NCBI RefSeq assembly: GCF_009720775.1
Contig: NZ_WNKW01000001.1
Location: forward strand, 1,819,394-1,883,393
Direction: 5' to 3'
Length of the DNA: 64,000 nt
From: Pseudoduganella danionis
Lineage (GTDB): Bacteria; Pseudomonadota; Gammaproteobacteria; Burkholderiales; Burkholderiaceae_D
Shown: piece by piece, positions 18,720 through 28,048 of the stretch
Layout: each line of letters starts with the position of its first letter
Numbering within the stretch: position 1 is the stretch's first letter
Notes under the pieces: model-generated
What the model was told of the DNA's origin: nothing
Seen by the model: the letters and a program-made list of their open reading frames with translations, nothing else
The model's database searches: none
Program-made: the position numbers and the translations under genes

Positions 18720-18754
18720 GGAGTATTTATACTCCTTTTCCGGAGGGTGGTCAA
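18720..18754 (-). promoter_or_regulatory. Toxin-antitoxin promoter with operator palindrome
   Basis: On the minus strand TTGACC (18754-18749) and TATAAA (18731-18726) are 17 bases apart, a good sigma-70 promoter. The perfect palindrome GGAGTAT-TT-ATACTCC (18720-18735) covers the -10 element and lies 16 bases from the antitoxin ATG, so antitoxin binding there would block transcription. Confidence 0.75.
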
Positions 18755-18765
18755 ACGGTGGCGTG

Positions 18766-20460
18766 TCAGGCTGCTTCCGCGTGTTCGACCAGTAATTGCA
18801 CTTTTGTTACGCCGTTGTATTCGTTGGCATCGAGCCGGAATGCCACTTTGGCCCGCTCGCCCAGTGCATCCGTGTGACCGAACCAGATGGCATCGTAGCG
18901 CGCGCCATTCTTTTCCAGCAGCAGTTTCAGGTGGCGTTCCTTGAGGATGCGCTGGCTGACCACGCGGAAATCGTCGCAGAACACGGGCGGCGCGAAGCCC
19001 TGACCCCATACCTGCCCATCCATCAGCGCGATGAAGTCGGTGCTGAAATAGGCGTCTTCCAGCGGGCCATCCGTTTCGACCACGCGTTCCAGTTGCTGGC
19101 TGCTCAGCCATGCGCGGCCCACTTCTTCAAAAGCGGCGGCAAAGGCCTCGAAAGCGTCGGCGCGCAGCGTCAGGCCGGCAGCCATGGCGTGGCCGCCGAA
19201 TTTGTCGATCAGCGACGGGGCTTTTTTCGACACCAGATCGAGTGCATCGCGCAGGTGGAAGCCGGGGATGGAACGGCCCGAACCCTTGAGCCAGCCATCG
19301 CCGCCCGGGGCGAAGGTGATGGTGGGGCGGAAGAACTTCTCTTTCAGGCGCGAGGCGACGATGCCGATCACGCCCTGATGCCATTCCGGATCGAAGACGC
19401 AGATGGTGCTGCTGTGGGCGGGCTCAAAGCTGTCCAGATGGAGCAGCGCAGTATCCTGCATTTCCGCTTCGATTTCGCGCCGCTTGAGGTTGATGTCGTT
19501 GAGCTGCTGGGCCAGTTCCCAGGCGCGGTTTTCGTCATCCGTAATCAGGCATTCGATACCGAGCGACATATCTTCCAGCCGCCCCGCTGCATTCAGGCGT
19601 GGTCCCAGCGCAAAGCCCAGATCAAACGGATTGGCGTTGCGCGGGTTACGTCCCGCCACGCGGAACAGGGCCGCCACGCCGGCGTGCATGCGGCCGGCGC
19701 GCATGCGCTTCAGGCCTTGCGCCACGAGGATGCGGTTATTGCTGTCTAGCCGCACCACGTCGGCCACCGTGCCCAGTGCAACGAGGTCCAGCAGGTGATC
19801 GAGCTTGGGCTGGGTCTGGGCGTCGAACACGCCACGGCGGCGCAGTTCGGCGCGCAAGGCCAGTAGCACGTAGAACACCACGCCCACGCCGGCGATATGC
19901 TTGCTGGGGAAGCCGCAGCCGGGCTGATTGGGGTTGACGATCACTTGCGCGGCCGGCAGTTCGTCGCCCGGCAAGTGGTGGTCGGTGACCACCACGGCGA
20001 TGCCACGCCGGTTGGCTTCGGCCACGCCGCTGATGCTGGCGATGCCGTTATCGACCGTGATGATGATGTCCGGCTGCCTTTCTGCCGCCGTCAGCGCCAC
20101 GATTTCGGGCGTCAAGCCGTAGCCGTATTCAAAGCGGTTGGGCACGATGAAATCGATGTTCGCACCCATGCTGCGCAGGCCGCGCAAGGCCACGGCGCAG
20201 GCGGTGGCACCATCGCAATCGTAATCGGCCACGATGACCATGCGTGCGCTGCGGGCGATGGCATCGGCCAGAAAGCCTGCGGCCGCATCGATGTGCAGCA
20301 GCGCGCCCGGTGGCGTCATGGCGGCCAGCTCGCTGGACAGCTCCTGCGGATCGGTCAGGCCGCGTGCCGCATACAGCCGCGCCAGTACCGGATGGATGCC
20401 GCCCTGGCGCAGCATTTCGGCCGCGCGCAGCGGACAGGGGCGGGTGGCGATACGGGTCAT
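18766..20460 (-). CDS. recJ: Single-stranded-DNA-specific exonuclease RecJ
   Basis: A 564-residue 5'-3' exonuclease of the DHH superfamily used in recombination and mismatch repair. The metal-binding residues are in VADYDCDGATA (Asp79, Asp81, Asp83), in ITVDNGI near 138 and in the DHH motif at 160-162. The DHHA1 part near 390-430 has GGHAMAAGL, and an OB-like C-terminus completes the protein. Length matches the family. The ATG lies one base after the stop of the RpfE-like gene, so both are in one transcription unit. Confidence 0.97.
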   Translation of the reverse strand: MTRIATRPCPLRAAEMLRQGGIHPVLARLYAARGLTDPQELSSELAAMTPPGALLHIDAAAGFLADAIARSARMVIVADYDCDGATACAVALRGLRSMGANIDFIVPNRFEYGYGLTPEIVALTAAERQPDIIITVDNGIASISGVAEANRRGIAVVVTDHHLPGDELPAAQVIVNPNQPGCGFPSKHIAGVGVVFYVLLALRAELRRRGVFDAQTQPKLDHLLDLVALGTVADVVRLDSNNRILVAQGLKRMRAGRMHAGVAALFRVAGRNPRNANPFDLGFALGPRLNAAGRLEDMSLGIECLITDDENRAWELAQQLNDINLKRREIEAEMQDTALLHLDSFEPAHSSTICVFDPEWHQGVIGIVASRLKEKFFRPTITFAPGGDGWLKGSGRSIPGFHLRDALDLVSKKAPSLIDKFGGHAMAAGLTLRADAFEAFAAAFEEVGRAWLSSQQLERVVETDGPLEDAYFSTDFIALMDGQVWGQGFAPPVFCDDFRVVSQRILKERHLKLLLEKNGARYDAIWFGHTDALGERAKVAFRLDANEYNGVTKVQLLVEHAEAA

Positions 20461-20461
20461 G

Positions 20462-21487
20462 TCAGCCTTGCTTCGATAAATGGTTCAGGTTGCATTTGCG
20501 CCAGAAAGTGCGCAGCGCCAGACGGCTGCAATCAGCTTGCAGCGTACGTTCGCGATCGCTCAACAGCAGCGTCAACTGGCCGATCTGGCCGCTGCGCAGC
20601 CCCTGCAGCAGAGGCGCCAGCCAGGTCTGGTCTATGGCTTGCATGCGTTCCAGCCAGACGGACCATTCACCGGCCTGCGCCGGTCCGATCAGGTCGGGCA
20701 CGATCAGTGGGCGCGGCGCGGCCAGTAGTTGCTCGGCGTTGGCGCTGCGCCAAGTGTGATCTGTCAGGCCTTGCAGCCAGTCGGGGCCGCCCGCCACTGC
20801 CAGTGCAGGTGCGGCATGCGCGCGCGCAGCAGCACCGCCCCAGATCCAGCAGGCATTGATGACGGCGGCGCCACGGGCTTCGCGCGCCTGATTGACGGGG
20901 TGTTCGTGCCATGCCATCTGCACTTCATTCTGCAGGCGGCGGCCGGCGCGTGCCAGTTCGCCTTCCGGCATCCATTCGCTGACATTCTGCGTCACGGCCG
21001 CATCCGGTGTGGCGGTGTCGAGGCTGGCCCAGTCGTCGGCACGCCAGAACCACAGCTGCGGGGTGGCATATACCAGTGTGCCGCCTTGCTGCTCGAAGCT
21101 GGGGCGCGCGGCGTCGAACAGGGCGCGTGCTTCCGCTTCGCTCAGGCTGATGTTGCGCTGGTCTGCCAGCAGTAGATGGGTACGGGCCAGTTGTAAATGG
21201 CTGGGTTGGACCATAAACCAATGGCCTTGCTGCGCGGCCTCCTGCAGTCCGTGGCCTTGCATGGCGCTGGTGGCTAGCGCCACGCCGTCTGTCGTGCCGG
21301 TAGCTAGCCGTGCCAGCCAGTCTTCATGGGGCAGGGCACGGTTGGTGCTGTCATAAATGCTTGAATGCAAACGTTTGTGGCGAGACAACAACGTGGCTAG
21401 CGCAGGCGTTTCAAGGACACGTATGAGGTCGCCAGCAAGTTCGGCGGGCGGCAGAGCAAAAGGTAGTGCAACAGTAAGCTGGTTCAT
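20462..21487 (-). CDS. RpfE-like conserved protein of unknown function
   Basis: A 341-residue protein beginning at an ATG at 21487 (MNQLTVALPFALPPAEL). An open frame reaches 21634, but that extra stretch is AT-rich promoter DNA. It has no enzymatic motif I can name with confidence. It resembles the conserved proteins encoded beside recJ in beta- and gammaproteobacteria, called RpfE in xanthomonads, where recJ, rpfE, prfB and lysS also cluster (from memory). The middle is rich in Trp, including SLDTATPD-type linkers and NACWIWGGAAA. It is translationally close to recJ, so a role linked to DNA repair or nucleotide handling is possible but unproven. Confidence 0.75.
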   Translation of the reverse strand: MNQLTVALPFALPPAELAGDLIRVLETPALATLLSRHKRLHSSIYDSTNRALPHEDWLARLATGTTDGVALATSAMQGHGLQEAAQQGHWFMVQPSHLQLARTHLLLADQRNISLSEAEARALFDAARPSFEQQGGTLVYATPQLWFWRADDWASLDTATPDAAVTQNVSEWMPEGELARAGRRLQNEVQMAWHEHPVNQAREARGAAVINACWIWGGAAARAHAAPALAVAGGPDWLQGLTDHTWRSANAEQLLAAPRPLIVPDLIGPAQAGEWSVWLERMQAIDQTWLAPLLQGLRSGQIGQLTLLLSDRERTLQADCSRLALRTFWRKCNLNHLSKQG

Positions 21488-21796
21488 TCCGTCATTGTAG
21501 GCTAACACGGGGCGGCCAGGGAATGTTGCTAATTGGAATAATTGAATACTAGAGAGAATTTTTTCTTGGGAAAAAATCATTGCACTTGGATAAATTTTGC
21601 TATAATCTCGACAATACAAATGTTTTTTAGGCATGACTCTGATCCAGTCTCTGCCTGAAGTAAATCAAGCCGACCACTGCTGACCCAGCCCCGTCAACAG
21701 TCTTTCCGGCCTGTTCAATTAATCCAAGAACAACTTTTTAAGACTAAAAAAAATGACGAATTCCACTTTCAGCGGCGATAAAGCAGAGGTACTGGC
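21488..21796. other. AT-rich divergent intergenic region
   Basis: This 309-base gap between the RpfE-like gene and the giant repeat protein is markedly richer in A and T than its surroundings. It holds a palindrome, a strong promoter directed rightward, and a leader of about 185 bases. Short open frames occur in the leader: 21620-21658, 21633-21683 and 21753-21800. The last one overlaps the main start as ATGA and would encode 15 residues. None has a convincing ribosome binding site. Confidence 0.6.
21558..21606 (+). promoter_or_regulatory. Extended -10 promoter and upstream palindrome for the repeat adhesin
   Basis: An extended -10 element TGCTATAAT ends at 21606 and a TTGCAC -35-like element starts at 21580 (spacing 15). 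Immediately upstream is a perfect inverted repeat ATTTTTTC-ttgg-GAAAAAAT (21558-21577), a candidate operator. A transcript from here would carry a leader of about 185 bases before the ATG at 21797. Confidence 0.65.
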
Positions 21797-24700
21797 ATGA
21801 GTGTTCAACTTGTTAAGACCAGCATCAATGTATTTGAAGATACACAAAATACGTTCGAGATCCGCGACCTGCTGAAGAAGGCCGGATTCAATAGCACATC
21901 GGAATTGAGCATTACGTCGATTACGGTGACTTTGCCTGATGGTAGCAAGTCAACCGTGAATACCGGTCTGTTCGGTATGGTCGACAAAGATACTGTTTAT
22001 GTCCGTCCCGGCGAGTGGGCGAAGGATTGGTTCGGTAAGTTCACCACGCTTGATCTGGTGGTTGAAGATAAGGCCGGCGGCACAGCCGTCAATCTGGGCC
22101 TGACCGTCAACGTTGATCCTGTTAATGATGCGCCGGTAGCCGGGAACAAGGTGTTTGACCTGAGCAATGGCGCAGCCGTAGTGCTGTCGTCCACGGATTT
22201 CGGCTTTGTCGATCCGGTCGAGCATGACGGTTTCAAATCCGTGATCGTGACGTCGCTGCCTAGCGCTGGCCAGCTGATGCTGAATGGCGTGGAAGTGACG
22301 GCCAACACGGAAATTACGGTAGCCGATATCGATGCCGGCCATCTGAGCTTCGTGCCAAGCCAGACTCAGGCGGGCAGCTTCGACGTCGGCTTCCATGTGC
22401 GCGACACGGGCGGCACCGTAGGCCCGGGCGCGGCCGACACCAGCGTGGTTGAAAACCATCTGATCTTTAATGTGCCTAAAGCCCATCTCGGCGACTTCGT
22501 GTGGGAAGACACCAATGGCAACGGCGTGCAGGACAGCGGCGAAGCCGGTCTCGGCGATGTCGTGGTCGAACTCAAGGATGGTAGCGGCAACGTGGTCGCC
22601 TCCACCAAGACGGATGCCAGCGGCAAATACCAATTCGACGTCAATCCCGGCACGTACTCGGTTACCGTGCAGGCGCCGAACGGCTATGCCGCCACCAGCA
22701 AGGCTGCCGGCGGCAGTGATGCGACGGACAGCGATATCGACGCGCAGGGCAATACTGGCAGCATCACGCTGACGCCGGGCGAAACCAACAACAAGGCTGA
22801 TGCCGGTCTGGTTCGTCCGGTATCGCTGGGCAGCACCGTCTGGTACGACACGAATCGCGACGGCATCCAGAATGATGGCGAAACCGGCGTGGCCGGCGTC
22901 AAAGTGAGCCTGCTCGACGCCAGCGGCCAGCCTACCGGCGTGACCGCCACCACGGACGCGAATGGCCACTACCAGTTCAGCGGCCTCAAACCGGGCAGCT
23001 ACAGCGTACAGTTCGATAAGACCACGCTGCCGACCGACTATCTGTTCACGGCCCAGGGCCAGGGCGGCGACGCCGCCAAGGATTCGGATGCCGATCTCGA
23101 CACTGGCGGCACCGCACAGGTGACGCTGAAGTCTGGCGATACCGCTCAACATCTGGATGCCGGCATCGTGGTACGTCAGGCCACCGTTGGCGACCGCGTG
23201 TGGGAAGACACGAATGGCAATGGCCAGCAGGACGCAGGCGAGCAGGGCATCGACGGTGCCTTGGTCAGTCTCAAGGATGCTTCGGGCAAAGTGGTAAGCA
23301 CCGTCACCACCCATGATGGCGGCCAATATAGCTTCACGGTTGATCCCGGTACCTACACGGTCTCGGTGGCGCCACCTAGCGGCTACAGTTTCACAGCAGC
23401 GGGCAAGGGCAGTGATGGCGCGCTCGATAGCGATGTGAATAGCAGCGGCAACGTGACCGTTACAGTCGGTGCCGGCGAAGTCAATCGGGATGTCGATGCC
23501 GGCATCTACCGCCCGGCGTCGCTCAGCGAAGTCGTATGGATCGACAGCAACCGCGACGGCCGTCTGAACAATGGTGAAGTGGGCGCAGCCGGCATCAAGG
23601 TTACCTTGCTGGACGCTAACGGCAATCCGGTAGCGGGCGCTTCCGCCGTCACCGATGCCAACGGCCATTACCAGTTCAACGGTCTGGCGCCGGGCGTGTA
23701 CAGCGTGCAGTTCGACAAGAGCACTTTGCCCGTAGGCTATAACTTCACGTCGGCTGCTCAGGGCGCGCCGGGCGGCGGCGGATCCGACGCCGATACGGGT
23801 AGCGGTAAGACGGGCGAGATAACGCTGGCTTCTGGCGACAACCTGACCGTGCGTGCCGGCCTGACCATACAGCAGGGCACATTGGGTGACCGCGTGTGGG
23901 AAGACAGCAATGGCAACGGCGTGCAGGACAGTGGCGAAACGGGGATCGATGGCGTGCAAGTCGACCTGAAGGACAGCTTAGGCAACACGGTTGCTTCCAC
24001 CGTCAGTCACGATGGCGGCCAGTACAGCTTCACCGTCGATCCTGGCACATACTCGATCGCTGTCACGGCACCTATCGGCTATGGCATCTCGGCTAAAAAT
24101 CAGGGCAGCAATGCGGCGGCTGACAGCGACATCGATGCAGCCGGCACAAGCGGCAGCGTGACGCTGACGGCTGGCCAGTCCAATACCACCATGGATGCGG
24201 GTCTGTACAAGTTCGCTGAGCTGGGTGACGTAGTCTGGAATGATGCCAACCGTAACGGCGTGCAGGATACCGATGAAACCGGTCGCGCAGGCGTCAAGGT
24301 GACGCTGCTCGACAGCGCAGGCAAAGTTGTGGCCAGCAGCACCACTGATGTGGATGGCCACTACCTGTTCAACAATCTTAAGCCGGGCACCTACAGCGTA
24401 CAGTTTGACAAGACCACCCTGGGTACGGGCTATGCATTTTCCAGCGCCCATGCCGGCACGGATGGCACGCTCGATTCTGATGCGGACGCCAGCACCGGCT
24501 TGACCCAGCAGGTCACGCTGACCTCGGGCGGCTCCAACCATGATCTGGATGCCGGTGTGGTCGCGCTGCAAGCGACCATCGGCGACCGGGTGTGGGAAGA
24601 CAAGAACGGCAATGGTATCCAGGATGCGGGCGAGGCCGGTCTGGTTGGCGTCAAGGTCGATCTGAAAGACGAAGCAGGCAATATCGTCAAGACCACCAGC

Positions 24701-27700
24701 ACCGGTACCGACGGCAAGTACAGCTTCACCGTTGATGCGGGCAAATATGCTATCTCGGTAACGGCACCGGACGGCATGTTCGCTACCAGCAAGGATGCAG
24801 GCAGCAACGATGGCGTGGACAGCGACATCGATGCCAGCGGCCAGAGTGATCTGATCAGCGTGGCTCCGGGCCAGAGTAATGTCAACCTCGACGCCGGCCT
24901 GTATAAAGGTGCGACGCTGGGCGATCGCGTCTGGCTCGATACCAACCGCAACGGTCTGCAGGATACGGGCGAACTGGGTCTGGCCGGCGTGAAAGTGATC
25001 CTGCTGGATCAGGCCGGTAATCCGACCGGCGTGAGCGCCACCACGGATGCCAATGGCAGCTACAGCTTCACCAACCTGAAGCCGGGCACTTACAGTGTAC
25101 AGTTCGACAAGACCAGCTTGCCGACCAACTACATCTTCACTAGTGCCGATCAGGGCAGCAGCGACGCCAAGGATTCGGATGCCAACGTCACGACGGGCAA
25201 AACCGCCCAGGTCACGCTGGCCTCGGGTCAGGTCAATAATGATCTGGACGCTGGCGTGATGGCGATCCAGGCCAAGCTGGGCGACACCGTCTGGGAAGAC
25301 AAGAACGGCAATGGCGTGCAGGACAGCGGCGAAAGCGGCTTGTGCGGTGTAACTGTGCAGCTCAAGGATGCTAGCGGCAAAGTGGTGGCAACCACTGCTA
25401 CGGACGCGGCCGGTCATTACACCTTTACCGCCGATCCGGGCAGCTACACGGTGTCCGTCACGGCACCGAGCGGCTATAGCTTCACCAGCAAGGATGCAGG
25501 TACCGATGATGCGAAAGATAGCGATTTCAGCAGCGCCGGCGTGAGCAATGTCGTCAAGCTGGCTGCGGCCGAAGTCAATAACACCGTCGATGCCGGTCTG
25601 TACAAAGCTGCGGCCCTAGGCGACCGTGTCTGGTTCGATAGCAACAAGAACGGCCTGCAGGATTACGACGAATGCGGCGTGGCGGGCGTCAAAGTGATTC
25701 TGCTCGATGCCGACGGCAAGCAGGTAGGCAATGCAGTGACCACCGATTGCGATGGCAACTACATGTTCAGCAAGCTGAAGCCGGGCGTGTACACCGTGCA
25801 GTTCGACAAGAACTCTTTGCCGGAAGGCATGAGCTTCACCAAGGCCAATCAGGGTAGCAGCGATACGCTGGACTCGGACGTGGCGGCCAATGGTGTGTCG
25901 CACAACGTCACGCTGGTGTCCGGCCAGACCGATAAATCGGTCGATGCTGGCGTGGTGGCTGCTGCAACGATAGGCGACAAGGTCTGGATCGACAAGAATG
26001 GCAACGGTCTGCAGGACGATGGCAGCGACAGCGGTAAAGCCGGTGTGACGGTGGAACTGCGCAATGCTGCCGGTAATGTGGTCAAGACCACCACGACCGA
26101 CGTCAACGGCAACTACAAGTTCTCGGTCGAAGCCGGTACCTATTCGGTCAGCGTGAAAGCGCCAACTGGCTATAGCCTGACCACGGCCGGCGTTGGCACT
26201 GACCGCGCGCTCGATAGTGACGCCGATGCCAGCGGCAGCCTCGGCACGGTTACGGTGGCGGCCGGCCAGAATGTCAGCAACCTCGATGCGGGCCTGTATC
26301 AGAAAGCCAGCATCGGCGACAAAGTCTGGTACGACACGAACGGCGACGGTATCAAGCAGTCGGCCGAATTGGGCGCAGCCAATGTCACGGTTTCGCTGCT
26401 GAACGAAAAAGGTGTGGTAGTTGCTACCGATGTGACCGACTCTAGCGGTAACTACCTGTTCACCGATCTGGGTCCGGGCAAGTATGCGGTCAAGTTCAAT
26501 GCACCGAGCGGCTATATGTTCACCAAGCAGGATCAGGGCAGCAATGACAGCGTTGATTCGGATGCTGGCGCCAATGGCGTGACGTCGCAGTTCAGCGTCA
26601 GCTCCGGCACTAATGATCTGACCCGCGAAGCGGGCCTGATCAAGTCGGCCAGCATCGGCAATCTGGTGTGGGAAGACAGCAACTACAACGGCGTGCAGGA
26701 TGCCGGTGAAGCAGGCGTGGACGGCGTAACGGTGAAACTGTACGACGCCAACAACGTCCTGAAAGCCACCACCGTCACCCACGACGGCGGCCAGTACCAG
26801 TTCACCGGTCTGGCAGCAGGCTCGTATCAGGTGGAAGTGACCAACAAGACCGGCTACTACTTCACCAAGACGGGCGCTGGTACCAGCACCACCAATTCGG
26901 ACATCACCAGCGTCAGCGGCAGCACGGGCCGCATGGATACCATCACGCTGGCCTCGGGCCAGGACGTCAGCAACAAGGACGCCGGTGTGTACCGTAAAGC
27001 CAGCATCGGTGACAAGGTCTGGCGCGACGCCAACCACAACGGCGTGCAGGATAGCGGCGAAGAGGGTATCGGCGGCATCAGCGTCTCGCTGTTCGATTCG
27101 ACCACCAACAAGCAGGTGGGTTCGACCATCAAGACCGATGCTAGCGGCAACTACAAGTTCGCCGACCTGAACCCAGGCACCTACTATCTGGTATTCGACA
27201 AGACCAATGTGACGGTGACTTTCGCTTCCGACAAAGGCACCTACAACATGAGCAACTGGAAGTGGGGTGTGAAGAACGTCGGCAGCAATGATGCGATCGA
27301 CTCGGACGTGGTAGGCGATGGCAAGGACTACGCCAATGTGACCCACACCGACAGCATCACGCTGACTTCGGGCAAGAACGATATGAGCTGGGATGCCACC
27401 ATCACCCCGATCGCGATCGATCTGAACGGCGACGGTATCCACACCATCGCACGTGAAGCGATGACGGGCAGCTTCGATCTGCTGGGCACGGGCAAAGCCA
27501 TTCAGACCGGCTGGCTGTCGGCCAGCGACGGCTTCCTGGCCATCGACAGCAATGGCAATGGCAGCATCGACGATATCAGCGAGCTGTTCGGCGGCGCCGC
27601 CAAAGGTTCGGGCTTCGCCAAGCTGGAAACCTATGACAGCAACCACGATGGCGTGGTCGATGCCAAGGATGCCCAGTTTGCCAGCCTGCGTATCTGGCAG

Positions 27701-28006
27701 GACGCCAATAGCAACGGCAAGACCGATGCGGGCGAGCTGATGTCGCTGGAGCAGGCCGGTGTGGCCAGCCTCAAGGTGAGCTATGTGGAACTGCCGTTCG
27801 TTGATGCCAATAACAACGTGCATCTGGAACGCAGCAGCGTGGTGATGAGCAATGGCCAGAGCGCCGACATGACTGACGTCTACTTCAACGTGGCGCGCGA
27901 AGATGCACAGGCTGCGGGCGTTACCACGGCGACGATTGCCGATCTGATTGGTGGTGAAATTGTGACAACGTTAGTTGGCCAAAATCAAATTCCTGCACTT
28001 ATTTAA
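21797..28006 (+). CDS. Giant SdrD-B-repeat surface protein, probable T1SS adhesin
   Basis: A 2069-residue acidic protein. Residues 1 to about 230 form an N-terminal region with Ig/cadherin-like segments (VNVDPVNDAPVAGNKV). Residues about 230-1870 hold 14 tandem SdrD-B-like domains, each opening with a Ca-loop such as GDRVWEDTNGNGVQDSGE and closing with a DAGLYK-type end. The C-terminal 200 residues carry calcium-loop motifs (DLNGDGIHT, DSNGNGSIDD, DSNHDGVVDAKD, DANSNGKTDAGE) and end in a hydrophobic tail. There is no Sec signal peptide or sortase motif, so type I secretion is the likely route (inference). Only three Cys are seen, all in repeats 9-10. The ribosome binding site AGAGG precedes the ATG. 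Confidence 0.9.
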   Translation: MSVQLVKTSINVFEDTQNTFEIRDLLKKAGFNSTSELSITSITVTLPDGSKSTVNTGLFGMVDKDTVYVRPGEWAKDWFGKFTTLDLVVEDKAGGTAVNLGLTVNVDPVNDAPVAGNKVFDLSNGAAVVLSSTDFGFVDPVEHDGFKSVIVTSLPSAGQLMLNGVEVTANTEITVADIDAGHLSFVPSQTQAGSFDVGFHVRDTGGTVGPGAADTSVVENHLIFNVPKAHLGDFVWEDTNGNGVQDSGEAGLGDVVVELKDGSGNVVASTKTDASGKYQFDVNPGTYSVTVQAPNGYAATSKAAGGSDATDSDIDAQGNTGSITLTPGETNNKADAGLVRPVSLGSTVWYDTNRDGIQNDGETGVAGVKVSLLDASGQPTGVTATTDANGHYQFSGLKPGSYSVQFDKTTLPTDYLFTAQGQGGDAAKDSDADLDTGGTAQVTLKSGDTAQHLDAGIVVRQATVGDRVWEDTNGNGQQDAGEQGIDGALVSLKDASGKVVSTVTTHDGGQYSFTVDPGTYTVSVAPPSGYSFTAAGKGSDGALDSDVNSSGNVTVTVGAGEVNRDVDAGIYRPASLSEVVWIDSNRDGRLNNGEVGAAGIKVTLLDANGNPVAGASAVTDANGHYQFNGLAPGVYSVQFDKSTLPVGYNFTSAAQGAPGGGGSDADTGSGKTGEITLASGDNLTVRAGLTIQQGTLGDRVWEDSNGNGVQDSGETGIDGVQVDLKDSLGNTVASTVSHDGGQYSFTVDPGTYSIAVTAPIGYGISAKNQGSNAAADSDIDAAGTSGSVTLTAGQSNTTMDAGLYKFAELGDVVWNDANRNGVQDTDETGRAGVKVTLLDSAGKVVASSTTDVDGHYLFNNLKPGTYSVQFDKTTLGTGYAFSSAHAGTDGTLDSDADASTGLTQQVTLTSGGSNHDLDAGVVALQATIGDRVWEDKNGNGIQDAGEAGLVGVKVDLKDEAGNIVKTTSTGTDGKYSFTVDAGKYAISVTAPDGMFATSKDAGSNDGVDSDIDASGQSDLISVAPGQSNVNLDAGLYKGATLGDRVWLDTNRNGLQDTGELGLAGVKVILLDQAGNPTGVSATTDANGSYSFTNLKPGTYSVQFDKTSLPTNYIFTSADQGSSDAKDSDANVTTGKTAQVTLASGQVNNDLDAGVMAIQAKLGDTVWEDKNGNGVQDSGESGLCGVTVQLKDASGKVVATTATDAAGHYTFTADPGSYTVSVTAPSGYSFTSKDAGTDDAKDSDFSSAGVSNVVKLAAAEVNNTVDAGLYKAAALGDRVWFDSNKNGLQDYDECGVAGVKVILLDADGKQVGNAVTTDCDGNYMFSKLKPGVYTVQFDKNSLPEGMSFTKANQGSSDTLDSDVAANGVSHNVTLVSGQTDKSVDAGVVAAATIGDKVWIDKNGNGLQDDGSDSGKAGVTVELRNAAGNVVKTTTTDVNGNYKFSVEAGTYSVSVKAPTGYSLTTAGVGTDRALDSDADASGSLGTVTVAAGQNVSNLDAGLYQKASIGDKVWYDTNGDGIKQSAELGAANVTVSLLNEKGVVVATDVTDSSGNYLFTDLGPGKYAVKFNAPSGYMFTKQDQGSNDSVDSDAGANGVTSQFSVSSGTNDLTREAGLIKSASIGNLVWEDSNYNGVQDAGEAGVDGVTVKLYDANNVLKATTVTHDGGQYQFTGLAAGSYQVEVTNKTGYYFTKTGAGTSTTNSDITSVSGSTGRMDTITLASGQDVSNKDAGVYRKASIGDKVWRDANHNGVQDSGEEGIGGISVSLFDSTTNKQVGSTIKTDASGNYKFADLNPGTYYLVFDKTNVTVTFASDKGTYNMSNWKWGVKNVGSNDAIDSDVVGDGKDYANVTHTDSITLTSGKNDMSWDATITPIAIDLNGDGIHTIAREAMTGSFDLLGTGKAIQTGWLSASDGFLAIDSNGNGSIDDISELFGGAAKGSGFAKLETYDSNHDGVVDAKDAQFASLRIWQDANSNGKTDAGELMSLEQAGVASLKVSYVELPFVDANNNVHLERSSVVMSNGQSADMTDVYFNVAREDAQAAGVTTATIADLIGGEIVTTLVGQNQIPALI
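22484..27405 (+). repeat. 14 tandem B-repeats in alternating A/B order
   Basis: Repeat starts lie near 22484, 22822, 23179, 23516, 23875, 24215, 24573, 24911, 25269, 25611, 25964, 26306, 26649 and 26999. Unit lengths alternate at about 338-342 and 353-359 bases up to repeat 11. Odd repeats have VWED- or VWID-type openings and PGTYSVSVTAPSGY-type ends. Even repeats have LLDASGQPTG-type centres and LKPGTYSVQFDKTTLP. The array is therefore about seven copies of a two-domain unit. Confidence 0.9.
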
Positions 28007-28048
28007 GATTTTTTGATAAAATATTCTAAAGACAACTAAGATTACATT

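Noticed and set aside
22484..27405. Repeat array as a CRISPR or satellite
   Set aside because: The units are about 340-358 bases, diverged in DNA but conserved in protein, and in frame within one gene; they lack spacers.
21950..27823. Long minus-strand open frames opposite the giant repeat protein (669, 479 and 735 codons)
   Set aside because: They mirror the repeat periodicity of the real gene, have no ribosome binding sites, and encode repetitive sequence without family features.
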